From contig JAEYPO010000009.1 in NCBI GenBank assembly GCA_023410595.1, positions 124,001 through 188,000 on the forward strand: a DNA stretch of 64,000 nucleotides, in the 5' to 3' direction. This document shows, piece by piece, positions 31,917 through 40,424 of the stretch. Both the position numbers and the translations under genes were made by a program. This DNA is from Bacillota bacterium. Its GTDB lineage: Bacteria > Bacillota > Clostridia > Christensenellales > SZUA-584. The first letter of the stretch is position 1. Every line of letters starts with the position of its first letter. The notes under the pieces were generated by a model that did not search any database, was not told where the DNA came from, and saw only the letters and a program-made list of their open reading frames with translations.

Positions 31917-32381
31917 CTATTTCACATTTGGGTCGGACGTCCAGTCTTGCTTCTCCCCGTCCTTGCCGTACACGCGGCGCTCGCTGCCCGACTTTGCGAG
32001 GTATACCTCTTCGTCCGGGTAATAGACGATATCTTCTTTCTCCGCCGTCCCTACGTCAAGTATCTTAAGCGTCTCGTTGCCCGAGTTATAGAATTGATGC
32101 GCTATGTTCTTGCCCGCCGGTTTAGAAATAAAGTCGCCTTTGCCGACGCTGTATTCCTCACCGTTGAGCCGCAGTACTCCGCTGCCTGAGAGTATCAAAA
32201 AGAACTCCTCCTGCTGCGAATGGCTGTGATACTTCGTACTGAACGCTCCGGGGGGCACGCTGTCGATATTGACGTATATCCTTCTGCTTCCCGCCGCACT
32301 ACCCAGGAATGTTGTCACAAGCCCTGCGGCGTCTTTCCAGATGAATTTATCGTCAATCTCCCGCGTATTATTTACTTTCAT
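31917..32381 (-). CDS. Cupin domain protein
   Basis: A 154-residue single-domain cupin (Cupin_2). Metal-ligand motif 1 reads STKYHSHSQQEEFFLILSG (His-x-His and a downstream Glu) and motif 2 is PAGKNIAHQFYNSG with the fourth ligand histidine. Such proteins range from isomerases and dioxygenases to sugar-binding proteins, so no reaction is assigned. GAGG lies eight bases before ATG 32381. Two near-identical 40-base direct repeats flank the gene. Confidence 0.85.
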   Translation of the reverse strand: MKVNNTREIDDKFIWKDAAGLVTTFLGSAAGSRRIYVNIDSVPPGAFSTKYHSHSQQEEFFLILSGSGVLRLNGEEYSVGKGDFISKPAGKNIAHQFYNSGNETLKILDVGTAEKEDIVYYPDEEVYLAKSGSERRVYGKDGEKQDWTSDPNVK

Positions 32382-32403
32382 TCATACATCCTCACTTTAT
32401 TTA

Positions 32404-32716
32404 TTTGCTAATACTTTCGGCAAGCATAGTACAATTTCCTTGAAGCACCGACAATTACCTTTGGAGAGGAGCTGCCGCTTCCGGCGGCTGAAGGGTGTCC
32501 ATTCATTAGAAATTGAAAAAGCCATACCGCAAAAACGATATGGCCTGAATTTTCGCCTCAAGAAGACTGGCTTCTTGAGGCTTTATATTATAGCCCCTTC
32601 TTTATACCGCCCCGCGGGGCTGTATCGGAAGAAGCTTAGACCGGAACGCGCGTAAAAAATGCGCGCCCGAAAATGGGGTCCCCAGCAAGTCGTGAGGCTT
32701 GATGGGGTGCAAAACG
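32404..32716. repeat. Array of hairpins downstream of the ABC exporter
   Basis: No gene. In order: GCCGC/GCGGC near 32471, direct repeat copy 2 (32509-32547, hairpin AGCCATA/TATGGC), CCTCAAGAAG/CTTCTTGAGG (32556-32580), AGCCCC/GGGGCT (about 32593-32622), GCGCG/CGCGC near 32647-32667, and a CTCACGA-loop repeat on the minus strand (32675-32707). This is at least six consecutive stem-loops between the ABC permease stop and the cupin start. Confidence 0.65.
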
Positions 32717-33880
32717 TTATTCGTACCTCAACGCGTCTATAGGGTTGAGTTTCGCGGCCTTGTTCGCGGGGTATATGCCGAACACTACGCCCACGAACGC
32801 CGAGAACCCGAGCGCCAGCGCAACAGTGCCCGCGTTCATGGACATGCCTATGTCCATGGCTGTACCTATTACCTGCAGCCCGAGGAACGAAAGGCCTATG
32901 CCTATTACGCCGCCCGCCACGGAGAGCACTACGGCCTCTACGAGGAACTGCGACAGTATGTCGCTCTTCTGAGCGCCTATGGCTTTCCTTATGCCTATCT
33001 CGCGCGTTCTTTCGGTCACGGAAACGAGCATTATGTTCATTATGCCTATGCCGCCCACGACGAGCGATATAGCGGCTATGCCCGACAGCAGTATAGTCAT
33101 TACGCTCATTACCTCATTCATTACGTCGAGTATGGCGCTCTGGTTGATTATCATGTAATCCTCATCGTCGCCCAGCTCGCGTATCAGAAATTTGTCAGTC
33201 GTCGTCTCGGCCGCGTCCACGGTATCGGGCGTCGAAGCCGACACGTAGATATACGTAAACTCCTTGTCGGAAAACAGCCTCTGCGCTGTCGTCAGCGGTA
33301 TTATTATGGTGTCGTCCTTGTTGGCGAGCATAGTGCTCGATTCTTCCAGCAGCCCGACTATCGTAAAATCGTACCCTTCAATATTAAGCGTGTTGCCGAG
33401 GCAGTCCTGCGTACCAAACAATTCGTCCGCCACGTTTATGCCCACGACGGCGCTGTATGTATGCGCCTCCGAGTCCATATCGCTTATAAACCTTCCCTGC
33501 TTTATGGCCTGCCCCGTTATCTGCTGGTACACGTTAGTCACGCCTTCTACGCTGTACGAGTCGCTCTCGTCGCCCGCCTTTACGTTCGTCGTCTTCGCGA
33601 CGACGCCCGTAACGCCCCATATGCTGGGGTCGTCCTCGAGCTTCCTTATGTCACTCAGCGTAAGGTATGTTGGCTCGGCGCCCGAAAACCTCACCTGCAA
33701 CAGATTGGAGCCCAGGCTCTCTATCTGCCCCGTTATCTCGCCCGTCGCGCCCTGCACAACGGATATTAAGAGCGTGACCGCGACGACGCCGATGATTATG
33801 CCCAGCATAGTGAGGAAGGAGCGCATCTTGTTGCCGCGAAGCGCGACGAACGCCATTTTAAGCGCCTGTGTGAACTTCAC
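32717..33880 (-). CDS. ABC transporter permease, MacB/FtsX type
   Basis: A 387-residue permease of the FtsX/MacB family: one N-terminal helix (about 20-42), a large extracytoplasmic MacB-PCD domain (about 45-250), and three C-terminal helices (about 265-380). Signature stretches are MAFVALRGNKMRSFLTMLGI, IGVVAVTLLISVVQG and VTERTREIGIRKAIGAQKSD. The start is GTG 33880, overlapping the ATPase stop as GTGA. With the adaptor and ATPase genes it forms a complete exporter of the YknXYZ/MacAB type for peptides or lipophilic compounds; cargo unknown. Confidence 0.93.
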   Translation of the reverse strand: MKFTQALKMAFVALRGNKMRSFLTMLGIIIGVVAVTLLISVVQGATGEITGQIESLGSNLLQVRFSGAEPTYLTLSDIRKLEDDPSIWGVTGVVAKTTNVKAGDESDSYSVEGVTNVYQQITGQAIKQGRFISDMDSEAHTYSAVVGINVADELFGTQDCLGNTLNIEGYDFTIVGLLEESSTMLANKDDTIIIPLTTAQRLFSDKEFTYIYVSASTPDTVDAAETTTDKFLIRELGDDEDYMIINQSAILDVMNEVMSVMTILLSGIAAISLVVGGIGIMNIMLVSVTERTREIGIRKAIGAQKSDILSQFLVEAVVLSVAGGVIGIGLSFLGLQVIGTAMDIGMSMNAGTVALALGFSAFVGVVFGIYPANKAAKLNPIDALRYE

Positions 33881-34563
33881 GACCCCTCACCTCCCGCGGT
33901 ATCGTAATCCACTTTTCCGTCCAGCATGTGCACGCGCCTGTCCGCCATGTTGGCTATATTGGCGTCATGCGTTATGAGCAGTATGCCCCTGCCTTCGCCG
34001 TGTAGCTCGGTGAGTATGCCCATTATCTCCTTGCCGGACTTCGAGTCCAGGTTGCCCGTCGGCTCGTCGGCGAGTATCAGCGTCGGTTTTGTGGAAAGCG
34101 CCCTCGCTATCGCGACGCGCTGCTGTTGCCCACCCGACAGCTCGCTTGGCTTGTGCGCCATCCTGTCCTTAAGGCCCACCCTCTCCAGCGATTCCGTAAC
34201 GCGCTTTTTACGCTCGGGTATGGGCAGTCCCTGATAAATCAGCGGCAGCTCCACGTTCTCGTACGCCGTAAGCTTGGAGAGCAGATTGAACTGCTGGAAT
34301 ATGAAGCCTATCTCGCGGTTGCGTATCTCGCCGAGCTCCCTTTCCGTATACTCGTCTATAAGCTGGCCGTTGAGGTAATATTCACCCCCGTCGGCAAGGT
34401 CGAGGCAGCCTATAATGTTCATCAGCGTCGACTTGCCGCTGCCCGACGGGCCTATTACAGCCACAAACTCCCCGTCGCGTATGCTGAGCGTAACGCCGCC
34501 CAAAGCGTGCACCTGAGCGTCGCCCATCTGGTACGTCTTTTTTATGTCCCGAAGCTCTATCAT
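33877..34563 (-). CDS. ABC transporter ATP-binding protein, MacB/LolD type
   Basis: A 228-residue ATPase driving the adjacent permease. Walker A is IGPSGSGKSTLMNIIG, the Q-loop lies in FIFQQFNLL, the signature motif is LSGGQQQRVAIARAL, and Walker B is LILADEPTGNLDS, followed by the H-loop in LLITHDANI. ATG 34563 has ACGGAG eight bases upstream; the longer open frame overlaps the adaptor gene and is rejected. Four bases separate it from the adaptor stop. Confidence 0.96.
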   Translation of the reverse strand: MIELRDIKKTYQMGDAQVHALGGVTLSIRDGEFVAVIGPSGSGKSTLMNIIGCLDLADGGEYYLNGQLIDEYTERELGEIRNREIGFIFQQFNLLSKLTAYENVELPLIYQGLPIPERKKRVTESLERVGLKDRMAHKPSELSGGQQQRVAIARALSTKPTLILADEPTGNLDSKSGKEIMGILTELHGEGRGILLITHDANIANMADRRVHMLDGKVDYDTAGGEGS

Positions 34564-34567
34564 GTCT

Positions 34568-36145
34568 CTACTCCGTAGCCACGGGCGCAGGACTGCCGCC
34601 GGCATTGCCGCCTTTGTTGCTGCCGCCGTCCATACTGCTGAACATGCGCATCTGCTGCTCCTGCAGGCTGAGTTCCTTTACCTGCGGCACAGCCACCTGA
34701 TCGCCCTCTGAAAGCCCTTCGGTTATCTCGATGTTCACGCCGTCCGTGACGCCTGTTTTCACCTTGTGCGTGGCGGGCGTATACTTAAGGTCCTTGTTTA
34801 AGTCTTTACCCAGCACCACGTATTTCTCGCCATTTATGACCTGAATGGCTTCTATGGGTATATACAGCGCGTTTTGAGCGGTCTGGGAAACTATCTCAAT
34901 GTCCGCGCTCATGCCGAGCATTATGCCTTCGGCGCTGTCGAGTTCAAGCGTCGCGGTATATTTCGTAACGTTGTTCTGCGACACGCCTATAGGGTCTATC
35001 TTTTTAACCGTGCCGGTATACAGCTTCTCTCTCAGCGCGTCGAACGTTACTGTCGCCTGCTGGCCTATCTTTATATCCGCGATATCGAGCTCGTCTATCT
35101 CTACGTCTATCTTCACCTGCTCTACGCTCTTTACGATAAACAGCTTAGCGCCCGCCTGCACAATCTGATCGGGATTGAGCTGCAGCCCCGATACAACACC
35201 GTCCGTGCCCGCCTTAACGCTCAGCGCCGCAAGGTCGCCCTCAACGTCCTTAAGATCGTCATAGAGCTGCCTGCGCTGTTCCATATTGTCATACAGCGTT
35301 GGCGAAAGCACATCCCCGTCGAGATGAAAAAGGTTGCCTCCGAGCGAAACTTCGTCGCCCTGGTCCTCGTAAACCTTATCTACGACGCCGCCCTTGCCTA
35401 TGATATACACGGGGCTCGCGACCTCTATCACGGCATCCCCTAAGCCGGCGCCGTCCGGCGAAGTGACCGTGGCCATATCTCCCGCGTTCAAATCGCCTTT
35501 GTCAAACCTTACGGTCATTTCCAAAGCGGCCATGTCTATTTTTACGACTTCTCCCGAGGCGCTCTTGGAGCCTGACGTTACTGTGAGCTCCTGCCCCTGT
35601 ATGATATCCTCATTATACGGCACCGCCGCCTGCAGCAGATCGTCGGGGCTTACTATGGCAAGCGCTCCGTATCTGTCCATTACGGCGTCCACATTGTCGC
35701 CATCCTTGGCGTATACGGCCATCACAGTGCCTTTTACGGGCGACTTGATATAATCGCTGCCTCCCGTACCGCGCAGCATGCCTATCGACATATCAAGCTC
35801 GTCAAGCTGCGACTTTAATGAGTCGCGCTGCGCTTCCAATTCATCGCTCTTAAACACAGCGATGACGTCGCCCGCAGATACTAAGTCTCCGTTCTCGGCG
35901 TTTACCTTAACTACAGTGCCCGCCGCGGCGGCGTACACGCTGTTGTCGTTTAAGGGCTCAACCGTACCTGCACCTTTTACCTTGACTTCTATGCTGCCCC
36001 GCTTGACGTCCACGATGTCGTATGTCGTCTTTTCGCTCTGAGCTTTGTTTATGCGCATCTGCACATATCCCAGCACGAGCAGCCCGGCTATCACGGCCAC
36101 CGCCACAATTATGATTATCTTTTTTCTGCTCTTCTTCTTTTTCAT
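34568..36145 (-). CDS. Membrane-fusion / HlyD-like adaptor of the ABC exporter
   Basis: A 525-residue protein with one N-terminal membrane anchor (KIIIIVAVAVIAGLLVLGYV), a barrel-sandwich hybrid split across VKVNAENGDLVSAGDVIAVF and KAGTDGVVSGLQL, a short coiled-coil pair, and beta-barrel domains (IGQQATVTFDALREK). The C-terminus is Met/Gln/Gly-rich. In a Gram-positive cell it would act as the extracytoplasmic adaptor of a YknX-type exporter. The start at ATG 36145 has GGAGG rather far upstream (about 15 bases). The earlier open frame is translation of a repeat element and is rejected. Confidence 0.9.
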   Translation of the reverse strand: MKKKKSRKKIIIIVAVAVIAGLLVLGYVQMRINKAQSEKTTYDIVDVKRGSIEVKVKGAGTVEPLNDNSVYAAAAGTVVKVNAENGDLVSAGDVIAVFKSDELEAQRDSLKSQLDELDMSIGMLRGTGGSDYIKSPVKGTVMAVYAKDGDNVDAVMDRYGALAIVSPDDLLQAAVPYNEDIIQGQELTVTSGSKSASGEVVKIDMAALEMTVRFDKGDLNAGDMATVTSPDGAGLGDAVIEVASPVYIIGKGGVVDKVYEDQGDEVSLGGNLFHLDGDVLSPTLYDNMEQRRQLYDDLKDVEGDLAALSVKAGTDGVVSGLQLNPDQIVQAGAKLFIVKSVEQVKIDVEIDELDIADIKIGQQATVTFDALREKLYTGTVKKIDPIGVSQNNVTKYTATLELDSAEGIMLGMSADIEIVSQTAQNALYIPIEAIQVINGEKYVVLGKDLNKDLKYTPATHKVKTGVTDGVNIEITEGLSEGDQVAVPQVKELSLQEQQMRMFSSMDGGSNKGGNAGGSPAPVATE

Positions 36146-36177
36146 ATGATAAATTACGCGCCTCCGTAAAATTAGCA

Positions 36178-36210
36178 CCCCACCAAGTCTCACGACTTGT
36201 CGGGGACCCC
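36178..36210 (+). repeat. CTCACGA-loop palindromic repeat
   Basis: CCCC, ACCAAGT, then the loop CTCACG, then ACTTG, TCGGGG and ACCCC. It lies in the leader of the ABC exporter adaptor, about 33 bases upstream of its start. The CCCC/GGGG and CAAGT/ACTTG arms can pair. Confidence 0.8.
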
Positions 36211-36405
36211 GTATTAAAATCAACGTTACTAACGGTTATATGTACACCATTATAGCCCTATATAAAACCGTTAATCCCGGGCGTCTTTAATCTGATGCCA
36301 TAATTTTAGCAGATTATTATCCGCGCCATGTGCGTGTTAGCGAATACTTAACAAATTATTAACAAACAATACAAGCTTATAGTTATACTGCTTCAGCCCT
36401 CGGTT

Positions 36406-36942
36406 TTATATCCCATACTTCATATGCTCCCTGTCAAAGAACATATCGCAATGGGGAGGATAGAACGTGAATACGACAAACAGCACAAGAATGCCTGAAA
36501 CTATAGCCACAGCGGCCGACCTGTAACCTGCGCCCGAAAGGCAGAGCCCGGAGGTTGTGAGCCTGTAAGCCGTATACTGCCCCAACGCAACCGTCACCAA
36601 CATGTTAATTATGTCTAACACAATAGTTTCTTTGAGAAACTGGCTGTATATGTAATAGGCTGCGAGCATAAAGGCCGGCATAATCGCGAGCGCCGCTGCG
36701 TGGGAGAACACGAAATTAGGAAACTTGCTTCCAACTATGAAATAGAGTATAACGTACCAGATTACAGCGGGCATGAAGAACAGCTTGGCGTGCTCGAAGG
36801 GGCTCTCGTTGACAGGCGCAAGAGCAGCCGTAAAACCGGTGCGCACAATATCGCTGTATAAAAAATGCCACCCTGACGCCAGCCCAAACACGGCAAATAC
36901 TCCGACGATGCTCCATGTCTTAAGCTTCTTTTCAGCGTCCAT
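36406..36942 (-). CDS. DUF6512-like integral membrane protein
   Basis: A 178-residue protein with about five hydrophobic helices: about 10-30, 52-70, 77-97, 105-123 and 140-160. The pattern VNESPFEHAKLFFMPAVIWY in the first loop and second helix is a hallmark of a small family of uncharacterised Bacillota membrane proteins (DUF6512). ATG 36942 follows AAGGGGCAGG. It lies downstream of radA in the same orientation with a 75-base gap; joint expression is uncertain. No function known. Confidence 0.7.
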   Translation of the reverse strand: MDAEKKLKTWSIVGVFAVFGLASGWHFLYSDIVRTGFTAALAPVNESPFEHAKLFFMPAVIWYVILYFIVGSKFPNFVFSHAAALAIMPAFMLAAYYIYSQFLKETIVLDIINMLVTVALGQYTAYRLTTSGLCLSGAGYRSAAVAIVSGILVLFVVFTFYPPHCDMFFDREHMKYGI

Positions 36943-37017
36943 GAGCCTGCCCCTTAATAGAATTTTACTTTATTAGTATATTTCTATTATCCTGAGTCTA
37001 TTAACTTATCTCCCCCA

Positions 37018-38367
37018 CTAGATAAGTATTTCCAGCGCGTCGAACACGCTTGCAGCTCCGTGCACGTTCATTCCCTGAGGTATGCTCAAGCCTTTTAAGT
37101 TCGTCTTGGGTATGACGGCGTTTTTAAACCCCATCTTAGCGCACTCCAAAAGGCGTTTTTCTATCTGCGATACAGCCCTCACTTCGCCTGTCAGTCCTAC
37201 CTCCCCCATAGCCACCGTATCGCTTATCGGCTTGTCTCTGAAGCTTGAGACTATGCTCGCCGCCATTGCGAGGTCCGCCGCGGGCTCCGTGAGTTTAAGG
37301 CCCCCCGCAACATTGAGGTATACGTCCTGGTTATAAAGTTTTAGGCCTATGCGCTTTTCGAGCACCGCTATTATAAGAGCCATCCTGTTGTAGTCGAGGC
37401 CCGCTCCCATGCGCCTCGGCATCTGAAACGACGTGGCCGATACGAGCGCCTGTATCTCGAGCAGCATCGGGCGCGTGCCTTCCATCGCGGGGTAAACGCA
37501 CGAGCCGGACGCGTCCTTGGCGCGTTCGCCCAGCAGCACCTCCGAAGGGTTTTTAACCTCCTTCATGCCGTCCTCGCGCATGTCAAATACGCCTATCTCG
37601 TTCGTCGAGCCGAACCTGTTTTTTACGGCGCGCAATATCCTGAACGTGCCCTGCCGCTCGCCCTCAAAGTACAGCACTGTGTCCACCATATGTTCAAGCA
37701 GGCGCGGCCCCGCTATCGCGCCTTCCTTAGTGACGTGCCCTATTATGAATACGGCCGCGCCGCTCGTCTTGGCCTCTCTCGTGAACTGTGACGCGCATTC
37801 CTTTATCTGGCTTACGCTGCCTGCCGAAGGCGTCAGCCTTGCTGAGTACATCGACTGAATTGAGTCGACGACCACAAAATCGGGAGCCGTTTCGCGCATC
37901 CTCTCTATACAGTTCGTTATTTCCGTTTCCGCAAGCATCAATATATCTCCGCTTGCGCCCAGCCTGCCCGCGCGCAGCCTCACCTGGCGCAGCGATTCCT
38001 CGCCGGATATATAAAGCACCTTCCTGCCCTGTCTCGCGAGAGAGTCGGCTACCTGCAGCAGCAGCGTCGATTTGCCTATGCCCGGCTCGCCGCCCGCCAG
38101 CACGACCGAGCCTTCCACTATGCCCGACCCCAGAACGCGGTCAAGCTCGGCAAAGCCCGTAGGCCACCTGTCCGAAATTTCCAGCGACACGTCTTTTAAG
38201 TATACCGCGGCTTCTCCCGCAGGGACGCTCTTTGCGCCTTTTACGGGCGCGAGCACCTGCGTCTCTTCAAGCGTGTTCCAAGCCCTGCACGACGGACACT
38301 GCCCCAGCCATCTCGCGCTTTCATATCCGCACTCGCCGCATATGAAGACGATCTTGTCTTTAGCCAT
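37018..38367 (-). CDS. radA: DNA repair protein RadA
   Basis: A 449-residue RecA-like helicase/branch-migration protein for recombination. In order: an N-terminal zinc finger (C10, C13, C24, C27 in ICGECGYESARW...CPSC), a RecA-type ATPase (Walker A GGEPGIGKSTLLLQ, and the RadA-specific KNRFGSTNEIG), and a C-terminal Lon-protease-like domain without protease function (LNVAGGLKLTEPAADLAMAA). AAGGAG precedes ATG 38367. Confidence 0.97.
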   Translation of the reverse strand: MAKDKIVFICGECGYESARWLGQCPSCRAWNTLEETQVLAPVKGAKSVPAGEAAVYLKDVSLEISDRWPTGFAELDRVLGSGIVEGSVVLAGGEPGIGKSTLLLQVADSLARQGRKVLYISGEESLRQVRLRAGRLGASGDILMLAETEITNCIERMRETAPDFVVVDSIQSMYSARLTPSAGSVSQIKECASQFTREAKTSGAAVFIIGHVTKEGAIAGPRLLEHMVDTVLYFEGERQGTFRILRAVKNRFGSTNEIGVFDMREDGMKEVKNPSEVLLGERAKDASGSCVYPAMEGTRPMLLEIQALVSATSFQMPRRMGAGLDYNRMALIIAVLEKRIGLKLYNQDVYLNVAGGLKLTEPAADLAMAASIVSSFRDKPISDTVAMGEVGLTGEVRAVSQIEKRLLECAKMGFKNAVIPKTNLKGLSIPQGMNVHGAASVFDALEILI

Positions 38368-38442
38368 CCAAGTCTCCTTAAGATATTCTATATGACAATA
38401 TTATACGTTTTGGGCCGTTTACACAATAGCGGTTAATACAAC

Positions 38443-38474
38443 AAAAAGCCCCGGAGAAAGCCCCGAAGCTTTTT
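38443..38474. terminator. Intrinsic terminator after the EF-hand-like gene
   Basis: AAAAAGC (38443-38449) pairs with GCTTTTT (38468-38474), enclosing complementary GC-rich segments; on the minus strand the stem ends in a T run. It lies 28 bases beyond the stop of the gene at 38502. Confidence 0.7.
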
Positions 38475-38501
38475 GAAAGAAGGATCTCCTAATGAAAAAT
38501 C

Positions 38502-39524
38502 TTATATCACAAGGTCTATATGATGTATAGTGCCGACGCTTCCGTCTTCGCGAAGGAACACCGAACTTGACTTCATTTCACCGTATTCGCCCGTCTCGTC
38601 CTTAATGTCAAACCGGGTTCCCGTCTCGCCCAAGTAAATAGCGCCTATCCCCAGTTCTCCGAGCCTAAACGTCATCTTCTGTCCGTCCTGCGAGGTAGTA
38701 AGTACGGACAGCTTGCTGAACACTTCGTCGTTTTCATCTATCCATCCGTTGCCGTCGCTATCGTACTCGCGAAGCTCCTCAAAGCCGTTGCCTTTAGTCG
38801 GCCCGAAAAGCTCGCTGCCATTATTGATAACGCCATCTTCGTTTTTGTCGAGCGCCAGAAAACCGCTGCCCTCCTCCGGCATGGAAATTTTCTCGTCCTT
38901 ACTGTCGGGATCAATATCAAACGCTGCCTTTATACGGCTGAACTTGGGCACGCCCGTCCTGCCGAACACTACGACGAGCGGATCGACTTTTGCCGCGCCC
39001 ATCTGTACGTTTACGTAATGCTCGTTTACATATTCTCGGGACATTATGAATTCAAGGTTGAACGTTAAGGAGCGTCCGTCGGAAGTAGTCACCGTCCCGG
39101 AAGCGCTGAACCGCAGGTTCTCGGACTCTTTTGTTACTTCCTTAAACTCATACGCGAGGCCCCAGTCATCTCTTGGCTGTGCGACCCTTATATCCTTACC
39201 CGAAACGTTGTAGACAGGCAGGCCGGAATCGATGTTTATCTTCGGAGACCGCAGCCTGTAGGTCTTTCCGGTAAGCTGATACAGAAAGTCCTCGATAAGT
39301 TTCAGCTTTATCTCGGATTCTTCGCTTCCCGAAACCTCTTCGTCATAGCTAAAACAAATCTGTCCTGGCGCTATAGCCCTATCCGAACCAATGTCCAGAA
39401 CGAACGCCGGATCTTCGGCGAGGTTCTCCCCGCTTGAAAATATTTCAAGCTTCTGCGAAACCTCCTTGCTTGACTCGATTGTATGCGCACTCGTAGACTG
39501 AATGCTTGCTTCTGCAATTTTCAT
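38502..39524 (-). CDS. Protein with EF-hand/dockerin-like calcium motifs
   Basis: A 340-residue protein of unknown role. Residues about 230-275 contain two calcium-binding loops of the DxNxDGxI type (LDKNEDGVINNGSELFGPT and YDSDGNGWIDENDEVF), a pattern also found beside haemolysin-type repeat proteins. The N-terminal 60 residues are polar, with Ser/Thr and no signal peptide, and there is no membrane span, so it may be cytosolic or exported by another route. ATG 39524 (MKIAEASIQ) follows TTGGAGGGAACC; an earlier ATG has no ribosome site. Proteins of similar layout occur in Clostridia near flagellar or surface loci, but no such genes are near here. Confidence 0.65.
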   Translation of the reverse strand: MKIAEASIQSTSAHTIESSKEVSQKLEIFSSGENLAEDPAFVLDIGSDRAIAPGQICFSYDEEVSGSEESEIKLKLIEDFLYQLTGKTYRLRSPKINIDSGLPVYNVSGKDIRVAQPRDDWGLAYEFKEVTKESENLRFSASGTVTTSDGRSLTFNLEFIMSREYVNEHYVNVQMGAAKVDPLVVVFGRTGVPKFSRIKAAFDIDPDSKDEKISMPEEGSGFLALDKNEDGVINNGSELFGPTKGNGFEELREYDSDGNGWIDENDEVFSKLSVLTTSQDGQKMTFRLGELGIGAIYLGETGTRFDIKDETGEYGEMKSSSVFLREDGSVGTIHHIDLVI

Positions 39525-39829
39525 TTTGGTTCCCTCCAAATTAACGGCTCTGTCAATCCTTGACACCGATAAATAGACACCTCATATATATTATCGGGAA
39601 ATATAAACTTTACTTTAGCCTTTTTTATTTTTTTATTGAATTTTTTCAGATATTATATAAAAAAAGTTCGAAATGACGATAAATACTGGAGATTCACCAC
39701 CGGCAAGTCTCACGACTTGCCGGGGACCCCGCATCATCACCCCATCAAGTCTCACGACTTGCCGGGGGCCCCGCAAAAAAAGAGCCGCTTTTTTTCGCGG
39801 CTCCGCTTTATGCTGGTTGTTGCGATAGT
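39525..39829. repeat. Two tandem CTCACGA-loop repeats in a gene-free interval
   Basis: Copy A spans about 39698-39730 and copy B 39740-39773; both have CAAGT, loop CTCACG, ACTTGCC, GGGG and (G)CCCCG. In copy A the left outer arm is changed to ACCGG, still able to pair with CCGG. The repeats stand between the EF-hand-like gene and the hsp20 terminator. A frame through the repeats on the plus strand is not credible as a gene. Confidence 0.8.
39782..39803 (-). terminator. Intrinsic terminator of hsp20
   Basis: GAGCCGC (39782-39788) pairs with GCGGCTC (39797-39803); on the minus strand the stem is followed by eight T residues, about 27 bases beyond the hsp20 stop. Confidence 0.85.
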
Positions 39830-40219
39830 TTATTCTATCATAATACGTTTTTCGCTGGCTTCGGGCGCTTTCTTCGGAAGCGTTACGTAAAGTATTCCGT
39901 CTTCCATCTTTGCGCTTATCTTCTCTTCGTCGATGTCCTGGAGCTCAAAGCGCCTTATCATTTCGCCGGTAACTCTCTCTCTGCGCACGTACCCTTGCCT
40001 TTCTTCCGTCTTTTCCTCATTCGCGTTTGCCTTTATGGTAAGTATCCCGTTTTCGCAGATAAGCTCTACGTTCTCCTTTTTGACGCCCGGCATTTCAGCC
40101 TCAACGACGTAAGCGCCTTCCTCCTCTTTTATGTCCGTCTTCATAGCAGTTGTAAAAGCTCCTTCGCCGAAAAAGTCGCGCAGCATGCCAAACGGCCTTT
40201 CATATCTTACAAGTGTCAT
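39830..40219 (-). CDS. hsp20: Small heat-shock protein, Hsp20/alpha-crystallin family
   Basis: A 129-residue ATP-independent chaperone that holds unfolding proteins. The alpha-crystallin domain runs from about residue 28 to 120, with AEMPGVKKENVELICENGIL, the AxLxxGIL-type motif in KMEDGILYVTLPK, and the C-terminal IMI anchor (KRIMIE). AAGGAGGTTGTATACT precedes ATG 40219. It has its own promoter and terminator. Confidence 0.95.
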   Translation of the reverse strand: MTLVRYERPFGMLRDFFGEGAFTTAMKTDIKEEEGAYVVEAEMPGVKKENVELICENGILTIKANANEEKTEERQGYVRRERVTGEMIRRFELQDIDEEKISAKMEDGILYVTLPKKAPEASEKRIMIE

Positions 40220-40256
40220 AGTATACAACCTCCTTAATACTCTTATGTTTGACTGT

Positions 40257-40285
40257 ATAATAACACGTAGGTCAAAGTAAGTCAA
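40257..40285 (-). promoter_or_regulatory. Probable hsp20 promoter with direct repeats
   Basis: On the minus strand TTGACT (40280-40285) and TATTAT (40257-40262) have a 17-base spacer. The -35 lies within two direct repeats of CTTTGACT/CTTTGACC type (about 40268-40289). No CIRCE inverted repeat is present, so control by HrcA is unlikely. Confidence 0.6.
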
Positions 40286-40424
40286 AGTCAGCTACGAGCC
40301 GTTTATATTATATTCAGCCCGTTTCCCGGCAAAAAGAGCAATTAAATAAACTTACCATCTCTGACCTTAAAATATGTCATTTTTCCGGGGTTTATTTAGA
40401 GTCTTTAAATATTGATAATTACAC

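Noticed and set aside
36146..36223. N-terminal extension of the exporter adaptor
   Set aside because: These codons are translation of a CTCACGA-loop repeat and leader DNA; the membrane anchor starts at ATG 36145.
39698..39773. Two similar repeats about 42 bases apart, considered as a minimal CRISPR
   Set aside because: Copies are palindromic, dispersed at other loci, have no regular spacers, and no cas genes are present.
39636..39890. 84-codon frame on the plus strand
   Set aside because: It translates two CTCACGA-loop repeats and the hsp20 terminator and end; composition and context argue against coding.
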